Positions 34,744-45,041 are shown, numbered from the stretch's first letter. The stretch: DNA of 64,000 nt from Bacteroidales bacterium (GCA_020636845.1 JACJXD010000004.1:62001-126000); one strand, 5' to 3'. Translations and numbers: made by a program. Notes: a model not told the origin generated them from the letters alone.

Positions 34744-34994
34744 CTTTCTATAATGATTATTTCTGGTCAATTTACAAAATATTGGTTTACAGGCTAATGT
34801 TTTCCCCCTTATATTGTATATGTTCGAAAAATCGTAACGCGCTTTAGTAAAATTGATTAATTTTGCAAGATATGAAAACATCATGGCTCATATCCCATCA
34901 TAACCGATGTTGCACTGGAACTTCTTTACAGTGCTAATTTGATATTTACTATTTCGCAATAAATTTTCTCACAACAAAAATCATTATTCCCGAT
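34744..34994. other. 251-nt divergent intergenic region
   Basis: Between the SpoIIE regulator (minus) and cysS (plus). It holds a small GCACTG / CAGTGC inverted repeat (34912-34917, 34929-34934, 11-nt loop) and AT-rich sequence. No convincing full promoter on either strand. Confidence 0.4.
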
Positions 34995-36467
34995 ATGGAC
35001 AAGACTTTAATTATTTACAATACGTTAACCAGAAAAAAGGAAGAGTTTAAGCCTATTAACCCACAACACGTAGGGTTGTATGTATGTGGCCCCACCGTTT
35101 ATGGTGATCCCCATTTAGGACATGCGCGTCCGGCTATCACATTCGATTTGCTTTTCCGTTACCTCTCTCACTTAGGATACAAAGTTCGTTACGTACGCAA
35201 TATAACCGACGTAGGCCATTTGGAAAACGATGCCGACGAAGGTGACGATAAAATTGCCAAAAAAGCTCGCTTAGAAAAACTCGAGCCAATGGAAGTTGCC
35301 CAATACTATACCGATAGGTACCATGCAGCCATGCAACAGCTAAACGTTCTTCCACCAAGTATAGAACCCAGGGCTTCGGGACATATAATTGAGCAAATTG
35401 AACTGGTAAAAAAGATTCTCAATAATGGATATGCATACGAACACAACGGTTCCATTTATTTCGACGTGGTAAAATACAACACCAAGTATAATTACGGAAA
35501 ACTATCGGGTAGAAACATTGACGATTTAATGGCCAATACCCGCCAACTCGATGGCCAAGATGAAAAGCATAACCCTTTCGATTTTGCACTTTGGAAAAAG
35601 GCTTCGCCCGAGCACATTATGCATTGGCCTTCGCCATGGAGCGATGGATTTCCCGGATGGCACTTGGAATGCTCCGCAATGAGCACAAAATATTTAGGCG
35701 AACCGTTTGATATACACGGCGGGGGAATGGATTTGATGTTTCCGCACCATGAATGCGAAATTGCCCAAAGCGTTGCTGCTGATGGCAAAGAAGCCGTTAG
35801 GTACTGGATGCACAATAACATGATTACCATAAACGGGCAAAAAATGGGAAAATCGCTCGGTAACTTTATTACGCTTGAGGAATTATTCACCGGAAAACAC
35901 AAGTTGTTGGAACAGGCATACAGCCCCATGACCATAAGGTTTTTTATTCTTCAGGCACACTACCGCTCCACGCTCGATTTTTCCAACGATGCTTTGAAAG
36001 CTGCTGAAAAAGGATTGGCCCGGCTCATGACTGCAAACAGAATGCTGGACAGGATAAAGGCATCGGATAGTTCGACCGTTGAAATTTCAACATTAAAAGA
36101 TAAAGTTTACGAGGCATTAAACGACGACATTAATAGTCCCATTGCCATAGCAACGCTGTTCGACTGGGTAAAAACCATTAACCTACTTGCCGAAGGCAAA
36201 GAGAAAATTACCGCTGAAAGTCTTGAAGAACTTCAAACTTTTTTCCGAACCATTATTTTCGATGTTCTCGGATTGGTTGACGAGCAAACATCCGGTTCGA
36301 AACACGCCGAACTAACCGGAAACTTAATTAACATGTTACTGAATATTCGGTTGGAAGCAAAGGCAAATAAAGATTTTGCAACCTCGGACAAAATTCGCGA
36401 TGAACTTGCAAAACTCGGCGTTGTGGTACGCGACAGAAAAGATGGATTTGATTGGGAAATTGACTAA
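34995..36467 (+). CDS. cysS: Cysteinyl-tRNA synthetase
   Basis: 490 residues. 'LYVCGPTVYGDPHLGHARP' contains the zinc Cys and the HIGH motif (HLGH); 'WHLECSAMS', 'HHECEIAQS' supply the other zinc ligands; 'GQKMGKSLGNF' is the KMSKS loop. Cytosolic. It shares a bidirectional terminator with convergent trpS. Confidence 0.98.
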   Translation: MDKTLIIYNTLTRKKEEFKPINPQHVGLYVCGPTVYGDPHLGHARPAITFDLLFRYLSHLGYKVRYVRNITDVGHLENDADEGDDKIAKKARLEKLEPMEVAQYYTDRYHAAMQQLNVLPPSIEPRASGHIIEQIELVKKILNNGYAYEHNGSIYFDVVKYNTKYNYGKLSGRNIDDLMANTRQLDGQDEKHNPFDFALWKKASPEHIMHWPSPWSDGFPGWHLECSAMSTKYLGEPFDIHGGGMDLMFPHHECEIAQSVAADGKEAVRYWMHNNMITINGQKMGKSLGNFITLEELFTGKHKLLEQAYSPMTIRFFILQAHYRSTLDFSNDALKAAEKGLARLMTANRMLDRIKASDSSTVEISTLKDKVYEALNDDINSPIAIATLFDWVKTINLLAEGKEKITAESLEELQTFFRTIIFDVLGLVDEQTSGSKHAELTGNLINMLLNIRLEAKANKDFATSDKIRDELAKLGVVVRDRKDGFDWEID

Positions 36468-36487
36468 TGAAATTTTAAGCCTATAAT

Positions 36488-36520
36488 AAAACGCCCCGAA
36501 TTACTTCGAGGCGTTTTTTA
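36488..36520. terminator. Bidirectional terminator between cysS and trpS
   Basis: AAAACGCC-CCGAA-TTAC-TTCGA-GGCGTTTT, a long GC-containing stem with one internal mismatch and T runs both ways. Confidence 0.92.
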
Positions 36521-36535
36521 TATGATAAACGTTAC

Positions 36536-37531
36536 TTAAAATTCTCTAAACCCAATTATGTGTCTAACATCCTTAATTGTTTTTGATGCGCTTTCGCGCG
36601 CTTTTTCGGCACCCATGTTGGCAACCTTTTTCAGGTAAGCATCATTGCCCAAAATGGATTCGATATTCTCACGAATAGGAGTTGTAAACTTAATAATATC
36701 CTCGGCAAGTTGCTTTTTCATATCACCATAACGAATTTCGCAGGCATTATACTTCTCCTCGAAGTATTTTAACGTATCGGGTTGCGACACTGCCTTCATT
36801 ATGGTAAACAAGTTCTGTATTGCTTCCGGCTTCGGCTGGTTTGGCTGAGTTGGCCCTGAATCGGTAACAGCCTTCATAACCTTTTTCCTTATTACTTCGG
36901 GTTCGTCCGAAAGGTACAAGGCATTCCCTTCCGATTTGCCCATTTTCCCAGAACCATCAAGGCCGGGAATTTTAACCAATTCCTCCCCAAAGTTATAAGC
37001 AACCGGTTCCGGGAAATAATCTACCTTATACAATCGGTTGAACCTGTTAGCAAAAGTACGGGTCATTTCCAAATGCTGCTCTTGATCCTTCCCAACAGGA
37101 ACTTTTGTTGCCTTATGAATTAAAATATCGGCAGCCATTAAAGTTGGATAAGTCAACAATCCTGCATTAACATTATCGGGATGTTTGCGTATTTTCTCCT
37201 TAAACGAAGTACATCTTTCCAATTCTCCCTTGTAAGCATTCATATTTAGAAGCAGGTATAACTCCGGAATTTCGGGTATATCGCTTTGAATATATAACGT
37301 AGCAACCTCGGGGTCAAGCCCACAAGCTAAATACTCGGCCAAAACCTGCTTTACCGAACCATGCAAATCTTCGGGAGTTGGGTGAGTTGTAAGAGAATGG
37401 TAATCGGCAATAAAGAAATAGCACTTGTTTTCGTGCTGCATTTTAACAAAGTTCTTCAGCGCACCAAAATAGTTTCCCAAATGCAACTTGCCTGTCGAAC
37501 GAATTCCGCTTAGTACAATATCCATCATCAA
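36536..37531 (-). CDS. trpS: Tryptophanyl-tRNA synthetase
   Basis: 331 residues. 'LSGIRSTGKLHLGNYFGAL' with HIGH-type HLGN, 'FFIADYHSLTT', 'AADILIHKATKVPVGKDQEQHLEMTR', cited in part, and 'GSGKMGKSEGNALYL' with the KMSKS loop. Cytosolic. Has its own promoter. Confidence 0.98.
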   Translation of the reverse strand: MMMDIVLSGIRSTGKLHLGNYFGALKNFVKMQHENKCYFFIADYHSLTTHPTPEDLHGSVKQVLAEYLACGLDPEVATLYIQSDIPEIPELYLLLNMNAYKGELERCTSFKEKIRKHPDNVNAGLLTYPTLMAADILIHKATKVPVGKDQEQHLEMTRTFANRFNRLYKVDYFPEPVAYNFGEELVKIPGLDGSGKMGKSEGNALYLSDEPEVIRKKVMKAVTDSGPTQPNQPKPEAIQNLFTIMKAVSQPDTLKYFEEKYNACEIRYGDMKKQLAEDIIKFTTPIRENIESILGNDAYLKKVANMGAEKARESASKTIKDVRHIIGFREF

Positions 37532-37544
37532 TAAAATTTAAATG

Positions 37545-37577
37545 CAAATTTAGCATTTTAGTCAGTATAATAACAAG
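37545..37577 (-). promoter_or_regulatory. trpS promoter
   Basis: On the minus strand CTTG, 21 nt, then TAAATTTG (37545-37552 as CAAATTTA), 14 nt before the trpS start. Confidence 0.55.
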
Positions 37578-37597
37578 TAAATAACACGCTTCCGATT

Positions 37598-38677
37598 CTA
37601 TTCTTTCTTAATATCCTGTAAAAACTCATCGAAAGGTTTTGGCGGATTATTCTGAGCCCACTTGTAGGTGAGATTATACTGCTCTTCCATGTCGTTAAAG
37701 TTAAACATTAAAAAAGCACGCTCATAATCGGGGACATAAACAATTGTTCTATCTGCAAGTTTGGGATACTTACGCCCATACTCACGCAGCCTTTTTTTGA
37801 AACCAATTTCCGAAAATTCATCGGGAGAAATGTTAACCTTCTGAACCAACTTACCTACATCGAATCCAAAAGGAGCCATTTCGTCACCTACGGTTACATT
37901 TTTATCGCGACTTCGCGATACAATAATCACCTTTTCCACATTTACTCCGCGATACTTAATAAAATCGATAAGAGCCTTATACGGCAACCTGTCGTCGGCA
38001 ATACCACCATCGTAAAGGGGAACATCGGGAATATCTCCGTCACTTTCAATTTTAGCGGGAGGAAAAACAAGCGGGTATGCTGTAGATGCCATTAACACAT
38101 CAACAATGTTGATGTTTGGATCGCTTTCGGAATTTATTGGCAAATTCGAAAGCCTCAAGGTTCTATCCTGCGAAAACATTGCCCTAAGATTAACCACCGA
38201 AAGCGAGGTAGGAATAGGTAAATCGGAAAGTTTCTGATAACCAAGACGCTTAACAACAATACGGGTTACCAACTCTCGCAACGGCTCGTTATCTACAGGA
38301 AGTTTATCGCCATCCGACTTAAAGACATCGCTATTTTTTATATCGGCAAGAATATTCTTATAATCGTCCCACGTTATTTTTCCCTCTAAAATTCCATTAA
38401 GCAAAACGGCATTTAACGCGCCAGAACTTGCTCCTGATATGAACACTACATTTTTTAGTTCTCCTTTTTCGTAAAGCGTTTGCAGCAAGGCTGCCTCCTG
38501 TGCAATCTTAGCCGCGGCCCCTGTGATGATTACTGCCGTTCCTTCCCTTTTTTCGGGTAATTTAGGACTTTTGTTAAATTGAAATTTATACGATGCCGTG
38601 GCATAGTTAACTAACACAAGCGTAGAAAATATAAAAAACAAATGCCCGACACTTATCCTTACTGGTATTTTCCCCAT
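37598..38677 (-). CDS. Patatin-like phospholipase, membrane-anchored
   Basis: 359 residues. An N-terminal hydrophobic segment (about 8-28) precedes the patatin domain: nucleophile elbow 'ISGASSGALNAV' with S84 in GxSxG, and the catalytic Asp in 'LYDGGIADD' (D223). The Gly-rich oxyanion loop that normally reads GGGxRG is here 'TGAAAKIAQEAAL' (52-64), an unusual form. Known: patatins are lipid acyl hydrolases. Activity is likely but the changed oxyanion loop leaves some doubt. No operon partner. Confidence 0.82.
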   Translation of the reverse strand: MGKIPVRISVGHLFFIFSTLVLVNYATASYKFQFNKSPKLPEKREGTAVIITGAAAKIAQEAALLQTLYEKGELKNVVFISGASSGALNAVLLNGILEGKITWDDYKNILADIKNSDVFKSDGDKLPVDNEPLRELVTRIVVKRLGYQKLSDLPIPTSLSVVNLRAMFSQDRTLRLSNLPINSESDPNINIVDVLMASTAYPLVFPPAKIESDGDIPDVPLYDGGIADDRLPYKALIDFIKYRGVNVEKVIIVSRSRDKNVTVGDEMAPFGFDVGKLVQKVNISPDEFSEIGFKKRLREYGRKYPKLADRTIVYVPDYERAFLMFNFNDMEEQYNLTYKWAQNNPPKPFDEFLQDIKKE

Positions 38678-38892
38678 TTGCCCTTTACCGTTAATTGAAC
38701 ATTAGAATCTATGAGACTTACGAGTTGAACAATATACAATATTTTAAGGAGTTAAATTTAATTACAGCAAACGTAAAACAGTGTTTATAACTGTTAATCA
38801 TAATTAAATATTTAATCGAATAAATTTGCAAGTAATGGTTATCCCAAATTACTTTACATTTTTAGCTAATTTTGAAATAGATTTTGCTGTGT
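38678..38892. promoter_or_regulatory. Intergenic region with two candidate promoters for the hybrid kinase
   Basis: Plus-strand TAAATTTG at 38821-38828 and TAATTTTG at 38867-38874 both match TAnnTTTG; the second lies 19 nt before the ATG at 38893. Confidence 0.4.
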
Positions 38893-41415
38893 ATGAACAA
38901 CCAAATTAAAAAATCGGATCAGTATTGGTTAAAGCCAAAGGTTGTAGCCGGCTTTGCATTACTTTTACTGGTATCGATATTTTCGGTAGTAATTACATAC
39001 CGCGGATTTTGGGAGTTAAGCCAATCGGAACGAAAGTTGGCAATTCCGGGCCAAAAATTTGTTTACATCAGTCACCTTACCAATGCGCTTTACTCACAGG
39101 AGGCCGACTTAAGGCTTTTTACCATAACCAACGACAGCCTTTACCTTAAATCCTATAAGTCGAAATCGAGTAAAATAAACGAATCTATTAGGGCATTGTA
39201 CCTACTAACCGAAGGCTCTTACAGTCAGAGGCAAAATATATCTCAAATTGAAAATCTCTTAAAACGAAAAGAGGTTATTGTAAAAGATTTAATCGAAATA
39301 AATAAAGCTCAAAAATCGGATTACTTTTTCGATCAGGCTTTTAGAGAAATTGCCGATGCGGCCAGCCAACGGAAACAACGGTTAGCAATGGCCAAAACAA
39401 CAACAATAACCAATCGGCTTAAGGATACCGTTATTACTAAAAACAATAAAGGAAACTCATTTTTCGATGCCGTTAAGCGTTTTTTTGTAGGTCCCGAAAA
39501 AGTTGATACCGTAAGTTCCAGCGTGAGCGTTACCACCACCGTTGATACGCTCGACTATGGCGCTTACGTTTCCGATTCTATTATAAACCGTTTAGCCGAA
39601 GCGCTAAATACCATACGAACCGACCAAAAGCAATACCTCAACAAGGTAAGTTCAAAAGAGTATGAATTGATGATTCGCGAAAGGGATATCTTATCAAAAA
39701 TTCAAAATCTTACCCAATTATTAGAAAAACAGGAACTTGCCGAAAGCACAAGACAAACAGTTGCTTTTCGCGAAACATTAAACCGTTCGGTAATTAAGCT
39801 AATTGTGCTAGGCTCGTTCACGTTAATTCTACTAATAATTCTTATTGCCCTTATTTTTAAAGATATTTCCCAAGGAAACTTATACCGAACTCAACTTTTC
39901 GAAGCTAAACAGTATGCCGAAAGGCTTTTAAAAAGCAAGGAGCAATTCTTGGCTAATATGAGCCATGAAATTAGAACGCCGTTAAGTGCAATAATAGGAC
40001 TCACCCGACAACTGGTAAAAACAACGCTTACACCTAAACAAGACGCTTTAGTAGGACCACTTTCCCGATCGGCCGATCATCTACTCTCGGTAATCAACGA
40101 CATTTTGGATTACTCCAAACTCGAAAGCGGGCAGGTTAAATTCGAACAAGATAAATTTTCGCCTTCGGAAGTTGTAAACGATGCTATCGACCTCTTTGCC
40201 GTAAAGGCCACCGAAAAAGGATTACAACTGCTGGCCAATATCGATTCTGAGGTTCCCAGCCACCTTTGGGGGGATTCGTTCAGGCTCAAGCAAATAATAA
40301 TGAACTTGCTTAGTAACTCCATTAGGTTTACCCAAACCGGAAGCGTTATTGTAAGCGTATCGGTAGTAAGGCAAACCGACGAATTTGCACGAATACTATT
40401 TACTGTTGCCGACACGGGAATTGGAATTCCTAAGGAACAACACCAACTAATTTTTGAAGAATTTACACAAGCCGAAACCGGTGTTACCCGAAAATTCGGA
40501 GGAACCGGTTTGGGACTAACCATTGTAAAAAAGTTAGTTGAACTGCAAGGCGGCGAAATTTACCTAACCAGTAAACCCGACGAAGGAACAATTATAAAAA
40601 TCACACTTCCGTTTAACCTTCAAGGAGAAGAAAAACAAGTAGAACAAAACTTAAATATTATTCCCGAAGGAAAGAAAATTTTAATTATTGACGACGACGA
40701 TGTAAACAGGATGATTGTTGAGGAAATGGCTAAATCCATAGGCTTGCTTGCCGATTCGCTTGCCAGCCCTCAAAATCTTTTAGAAAAAATCGAAAGTGAG
40801 GAATACTGCGCCATACTTACCGATTTACACATGCCCGAAATTAGTGGTTACGACGTGGTAAAAATGGTTTCGGAAGCATCTCTCTCCGTTCCCGTTATCG
40901 CAATAACGGCAAACAGCATGATAACCAGCCCCGAACATTTCACGGAGCACGGATTTTCCGGTTTCTTAATAAAACCATTTGTCGAAACCGACCTGCAAAA
41001 GGCTCTTTCGCCATTAATTGGCATTCCTCAAACAGTACAACACCATACAAAAAAGGCTGCAACACCTCCCAGTCGATACTTCGATTTAAGCGATTTATAC
41101 CGATTTACCGGTGGCGATCCCAAAGCACTAAAACTGATAATCCGTTCGTTCCTAGATAATACATACGTTAACCTCAACGAACTTGGCAAGGCTGTAAAAA
41201 CAAAAAAAATAAAGGATGCCTCCGAGATTGCCCATAAAATGAAATCGGGCTTTAGCCAGTTTAAAATATATCACATTGCCGCCCTACTGCAAAAAATAGA
41301 AGAACTTAAACCCAACAAGTTTAAAGCATTGCAACTATACTTCGAACGACTCAGCCAAGAAGTAAAGCCTGTTTTAAAAGAATTACGAAAATTTTTCGAC
41401 CCGGAAAAAGGTTAA
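38893..41415 (+). CDS. Hybrid histidine kinase with receiver and HPt domains
   Basis: 840 residues from the ATG at 38893; a TTG three codons earlier is possible. Two TM segments (about 17-37 and 310-330) bracket a helical periplasmic sensor of the CHASE3-like type ('LTNALYSQEADLRLFTITND'). HisKA with 'FLANMSHEIRTPLSAIIGL' (H358), HATPase with N, G1 and G2 boxes ('NLLSNSIRFTQ', 'VADTGIGIP', 'GGTGLGLTI'), a receiver ('ILIIDDDDVNRMI', D644 in 'ILTDLHMP', 'AITANSM', 'FLIKPF') and an HPt domain (H781 in 'EIAHKMKSGF'). A complete phosphorelay in one chain; the final response regulator is not in the window. Confidence 0.95.
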   Translation: MNNQIKKSDQYWLKPKVVAGFALLLLVSIFSVVITYRGFWELSQSERKLAIPGQKFVYISHLTNALYSQEADLRLFTITNDSLYLKSYKSKSSKINESIRALYLLTEGSYSQRQNISQIENLLKRKEVIVKDLIEINKAQKSDYFFDQAFREIADAASQRKQRLAMAKTTTITNRLKDTVITKNNKGNSFFDAVKRFFVGPEKVDTVSSSVSVTTTVDTLDYGAYVSDSIINRLAEALNTIRTDQKQYLNKVSSKEYELMIRERDILSKIQNLTQLLEKQELAESTRQTVAFRETLNRSVIKLIVLGSFTLILLIILIALIFKDISQGNLYRTQLFEAKQYAERLLKSKEQFLANMSHEIRTPLSAIIGLTRQLVKTTLTPKQDALVGPLSRSADHLLSVINDILDYSKLESGQVKFEQDKFSPSEVVNDAIDLFAVKATEKGLQLLANIDSEVPSHLWGDSFRLKQIIMNLLSNSIRFTQTGSVIVSVSVVRQTDEFARILFTVADTGIGIPKEQHQLIFEEFTQAETGVTRKFGGTGLGLTIVKKLVELQGGEIYLTSKPDEGTIIKITLPFNLQGEEKQVEQNLNIIPEGKKILIIDDDDVNRMIVEEMAKSIGLLADSLASPQNLLEKIESEEYCAILTDLHMPEISGYDVVKMVSEASLSVPVIAITANSMITSPEHFTEHGFSGFLIKPFVETDLQKALSPLIGIPQTVQHHTKKAATPPSRYFDLSDLYRFTGGDPKALKLIIRSFLDNTYVNLNELGKAVKTKKIKDASEIAHKMKSGFSQFKIYHIAALLQKIEELKPNKFKALQLYFERLSQEVKPVLKELRKFFDPEKG

Positions 41416-41540
41416 CCAAAAATCCTTATTTTACTAACTATGTAGTAATACTTAGCGCTCAATTTTTTCATTTGCACAACCAACATTTATCTTCTTAACT
41501 CATCATTTAACTTTCTCCTGATTTTATCAACAAAAGTTAT

Positions 41541-41548
41541 TATTTTTG
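41541..41548 (+). promoter_or_regulatory. -7 element of the asnS promoter
   Basis: TATTTTTG, 30 nt before the asnS ATG. Confidence 0.5.
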
Positions 41549-41578
41549 TCCGTTAATGGACTTTTCATTTAAAAAATT

Positions 41579-42976
41579 ATGAGAAACAGCGAAAGAACCA
41601 AGGTAAAAACTCTACTAAGTAGCGGAGTTGCCGGCACAGAAGTTGCTGCCATGGGATGGGTAAGAACAAAGCGTGGAAATAAAAGCGTTTCCTTTATAGC
41701 GCTTAACGACGGTTCCACAATAAATAATATTCAGGTTGTTTTTGATATGGCTGTTTTCACCGAAAATCAACTTAAAGATATATCTACCGGAGCATGTATT
41801 GCAGTAAAGGGCAAATTGGTAGAATCTCCCGGAAGCGGGCAACGATTCGAAATTCAGGCTACGAATTTAGAATTGTTGGGCACTGCCGATCCCGCAACAT
41901 ATCCTCTACAAAAGAAAGGACATAGCATGGAGTTCCTTCGCGAAATTGCCCACCTACGTCCTCGTACAAATACCTTTAGTGCAGTGCTCCGTATTCGCCA
42001 TGCCATGGCATTTGCAATTCATAAATACTTTAACGATAAAGGCTTTTGCTACATTCATACACCAATTATTACCGGCTCCGATGCCGAAGGTGCCGGGGCA
42101 ATGTTTAGGGTTTCCACCTTCGACCCGTACAACATTCCCAAAACCGAAGATGGAAAAATAGATTGGAACGAGGATTTCTTTGGAAAAGAAGCCAAGTTAA
42201 CAGTTTCCGGTCAACTCGAAGCAGAGTTAGGTGCATTGGCGTTATCGGAAGTTTATACCTTTGGCCCTACTTTCCGTGCCGAAAATTCGAATACTCCACG
42301 TCACCTGGCAGAATTTTGGATGGTTGAGCCCGAAATGGCTTTTTACGACATTCAGGACAACATGGATACTGCCGAAGATTTCCTGAAATTCTTGATTCAA
42401 TATGCTCTGGATAATTGTATGGAAGACTTGGAATTCCTTAACAAGATGTTCGACAACGAACTTATCGACAGGCTCAAATTTGTTATGAACAACAAATTTG
42501 AACGGCTTCCTTACACTGTTGCCATTGATATTCTCGAAAAAGCCAACCAAAAATGGGAATTCCCGGTATTTTGGGGAGTAGATCTCCAGTCCGAGCACGA
42601 ACGATATCTCGTAGAAAAACACTTTAAACGTCCGGTAATACTTACCGATTATCCGAAGGACATTAAAGCCTTCTACATGAAACAAAATGACGATGGAAAA
42701 ACGGTTAGAGCAATGGATGTTTTATTTCCTAAAATAGGCGAAATTATTGGAGGATCGCAAAGGGAAGAAAACTACGACAAACTTATTAACCGAATTAAAG
42801 AACTAAACATTCCCGAAAAGGATGTTTGGTGGTACTTGGAAACCCGTAAATTCGGAACAGCGCCCCATAGCGGTTTTGGTTTAGGCTTCGAACGCTTGTT
42901 ACTTTTTATTACTGGCATGGGAAACATCCGCGATGTTATTCCATTCCCCCGTACTCCTAAAAACTGCGAATTTTAA
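41579..42976 (+). CDS. asnS: Asparaginyl-tRNA synthetase
   Basis: 465 residues. OB-fold anticodon domain (about 15-105), then the class II core: 'FGPTFRAENSNTPRHLAEFWMVEPEMAF' region (motif 2, cited in part) and 'GFGLGFERLLLFITGMGNIRD' region (motif 3), ending 'PFPRTPKNCEF', which is the AsnRS-type ending. Cytosolic. Followed 5 nt later by rpoN, so likely co-transcribed. Confidence 0.97.
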   Translation: MRNSERTKVKTLLSSGVAGTEVAAMGWVRTKRGNKSVSFIALNDGSTINNIQVVFDMAVFTENQLKDISTGACIAVKGKLVESPGSGQRFEIQATNLELLGTADPATYPLQKKGHSMEFLREIAHLRPRTNTFSAVLRIRHAMAFAIHKYFNDKGFCYIHTPIITGSDAEGAGAMFRVSTFDPYNIPKTEDGKIDWNEDFFGKEAKLTVSGQLEAELGALALSEVYTFGPTFRAENSNTPRHLAEFWMVEPEMAFYDIQDNMDTAEDFLKFLIQYALDNCMEDLEFLNKMFDNELIDRLKFVMNNKFERLPYTVAIDILEKANQKWEFPVFWGVDLQSEHERYLVEKHFKRPVILTDYPKDIKAFYMKQNDDGKTVRAMDVLFPKIGEIIGGSQREENYDKLINRIKELNIPEKDVWWYLETRKFGTAPHSGFGLGFERLLLFITGMGNIRDVIPFPRTPKNCEF

Positions 42977-42981
42977 ATAAA

Positions 42982-44436
42982 ATGCTTAAACAAAGACTCC
43001 AACAGAAGTTACTACAGAAATTATCGCCCCAGCAAATTCAAGTGATAAAGTTGCTGGAGATTCCTACAATGTTGTTGGAGCAACGCATAAAAAAAGAATT
43101 AGAAGAAAATCCTGTGCTGGAAGAAACTAGCACTTCGGAATTAAGCCAAGAAGAGGAAACTCCTTCGTCCGATGAAAACACCAACAGTAACGACGATGAG
43201 TTTTCCTTGGAAGATTATATGAACGAAGAAGACATTCCTTCGTACAAGTTAAACCTTAGCAACAACTCACGCGACATTAAGCGAGAGGAAATTCCATTTT
43301 CGACCGGAGTTTCGTTTCACGAGCACCTGACCGCCCAGTTGGGAATGACCAACCTTAATGAGTACGAAAAGCAAATTGCCCAATATTTGATAGGCAATAT
43401 CGACGAAGATGGTTACATCCGCCGAAAGTTATCGGCTATTGCTGATGATATGGCCTTTGCCTTGGGTATTGAAACCAACGAAGATGAACTGGAAAAAATT
43501 CTTTTCGTTATTCAGGAATTTGATCCTCCCGGAGTTGGTGCCCGCGATTTACAGGAGTGCTTGTTAATTCAACTTAAGGCAAAATCGAGTGTTTCTGAAT
43601 CTAGCGAAACTGCTTATAAGATTCTTAAGTACCATTTCGACGAATTTACCAGGAAACACTACGATAAAATATCGCAAAAGTTAAACCTTACCGATGAGCA
43701 ATTAAGGGAAGCCATAGCAGAAATCCTGAAGTTAAACCCAAAACCGGGAGGAGGATTTACCGACCCTTACGATCAATCGGCACAGCACATTATTCCCGAT
43801 TTTACGCTTGAATACGAAGATGGTGAATTAAGGCTTAGCCTAAACTCCAAAAATGTTCCAGAACTGCGTGTCAGCAAGGATTACTCCAACATGCTTGAAT
43901 CCTACAACACAAACAAGGATAAAACCAACAGCCAGGAACGGGACGCCATGGTTTTTGTCAAGCAAAAAATTGAATCGGCCAAGTGGTTTATCGATGCCCT
44001 TAAGCAACGGCAAAATACGCTATTACTCACCATGCAGGCAATATTAAATTACCAAAAGGAATACTTTAAGGATGGCGATGAAACAAAGTTAAAGCCGATG
44101 ATTCTTAAAGATATTGCCGAAGCAACAGGGTTAGACATATCCACAATTTCCAGAGTAGCAAATAGCAAGTATATTCAAACGCATTTTGGAATATTCCCGT
44201 TGAAACACTTTTTTAGCGAAGGCATGCAAAACGAGGATGGCGAGGAAGTTTCTACGCGAGAAATTAAAAAAATTCTGCAAGAATGCGTCGATAACGAAAA
44301 TAAAAGGAAACCACTCACCGACGAGGAACTCATGCAGGTTTTAAAAGAAAAAGGATACTCCATTGCACGCCGTACTGTTGCCAAATATCGCGAACAGCTA
44401 AATATTCCTGTGGCACGTTTACGCAAAGAAGTTTAA
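42982..44436 (+). CDS. rpoN: RNA polymerase sigma-54 factor
   Basis: 484 residues. Region I is Gln/Leu-rich ('LKQRLQQKLLQKLSPQQIQ', 'LLEIPTMLLEQRIKKELEEN'), followed by an acidic linker, the core-binding domain ('IGNIDEDGYIRRKL', 'FDPPGVGARDLQECL'), the helix-turn-helix ('TGLDISTISRVANSKYIQT') and the RpoN box 'ARRTVAKYRE' (462-471). Directs RNA polymerase to -24/-12 promoters and needs an AAA+ activator, none of which is in the window. A good -24/-12 match lies 0.8 kb downstream, before the adhesin operon. Confidence 0.97.
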   Translation: MLKQRLQQKLLQKLSPQQIQVIKLLEIPTMLLEQRIKKELEENPVLEETSTSELSQEEETPSSDENTNSNDDEFSLEDYMNEEDIPSYKLNLSNNSRDIKREEIPFSTGVSFHEHLTAQLGMTNLNEYEKQIAQYLIGNIDEDGYIRRKLSAIADDMAFALGIETNEDELEKILFVIQEFDPPGVGARDLQECLLIQLKAKSSVSESSETAYKILKYHFDEFTRKHYDKISQKLNLTDEQLREAIAEILKLNPKPGGGFTDPYDQSAQHIIPDFTLEYEDGELRLSLNSKNVPELRVSKDYSNMLESYNTNKDKTNSQERDAMVFVKQKIESAKWFIDALKQRQNTLLLTMQAILNYQKEYFKDGDETKLKPMILKDIAEATGLDISTISRVANSKYIQTHFGIFPLKHFFSEGMQNEDGEEVSTREIKKILQECVDNENKRKPLTDEELMQVLKEKGYSIARRTVAKYREQLNIPVARLRKEV

Positions 44437-44441
44437 CGGTT

Positions 44442-45041
44442 ATGAATTCGACATCGGCTCGTATATTATCAGTTTTGTTTCATCCGGTATTTATGCCCTT
44501 TTACGCTTACCTAATTCTGTTGAACTCGAATTCGCACATCTCCTTTTTACCCTTTACATACAAGTTGTTAATATTGGTTTGTGTTATTATCAACACGGCC
44601 TTTCTCCCTTTAATTTTTTTATTTATACTCAAAAAAATTAAGGCTGTTTCCAGCATTGAACTATCGAATAAACGGGAACGGTTAATTCCGTTATTGATAA
44701 ATACTTTACCGTTCATGCTTACCATTGTCTTTTTTGCCAAACTACGCTTACCTTTAATCTTTTTAAACGTTTTAAGAGTTGGCATATACCTCCTAATTTT
44801 TTCAGCGGTAATTTCATATTGGTGGAAAATCAGCCTTCATTCTATGGGTATAGGAGCATTAGTAGGGTTTATCTTTAACGCTATAGAGTTAGGATACCTC
44901 TCGACTCCGATGTTGCTAATTTCAAGTATTATTGTTGCAGGCTTTTTAGGATCAGCCAGATTACAACAAAACGAACATACTCCCATTCAGGTTTATTTAG
45001 GATTTCTACTAGGGATTAGTATTATGATTCTGGTTTTATAA
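44442..45041 (+). CDS. PAP2-like integral membrane protein
   Basis: 199 residues with about six hydrophobic helices. 'KISLHSMGIGALVGFIF' and 'GSARLQQNEHTPIQVYLGFLLG' recall the second and third motifs of PAP2-superfamily phosphatases (SxHxxG and R-x5-H-x3-D/Q), with the last Asp replaced by Gln. The first motif (KxxxxxxRP) is reduced to 'SNKRERLIPLL'. Known: such Bacteroidetes proteins are annotated PAP2-like, possible lipid phosphatases. Directly after rpoN (5 nt) and the last gene of the asnS-rpoN unit. Confidence 0.7.
   Translation: MNSTSARILSVLFHPVFMPFYAYLILLNSNSHISFLPFTYKLLILVCVIINTAFLPLIFLFILKKIKAVSSIELSNKRERLIPLLINTLPFMLTIVFFAKLRLPLIFLNVLRVGIYLLIFSAVISYWWKISLHSMGIGALVGFIFNAIELGYLSTPMLLISSIIVAGFLGSARLQQNEHTPIQVYLGFLLGISIMILVL

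Noticed and set aside
34744..34884. 47-codon N-terminal extension of the propeller-SpoIIE protein
   Set aside because: Lacks protein-like character and would bury the signal peptide that starts at 34743.
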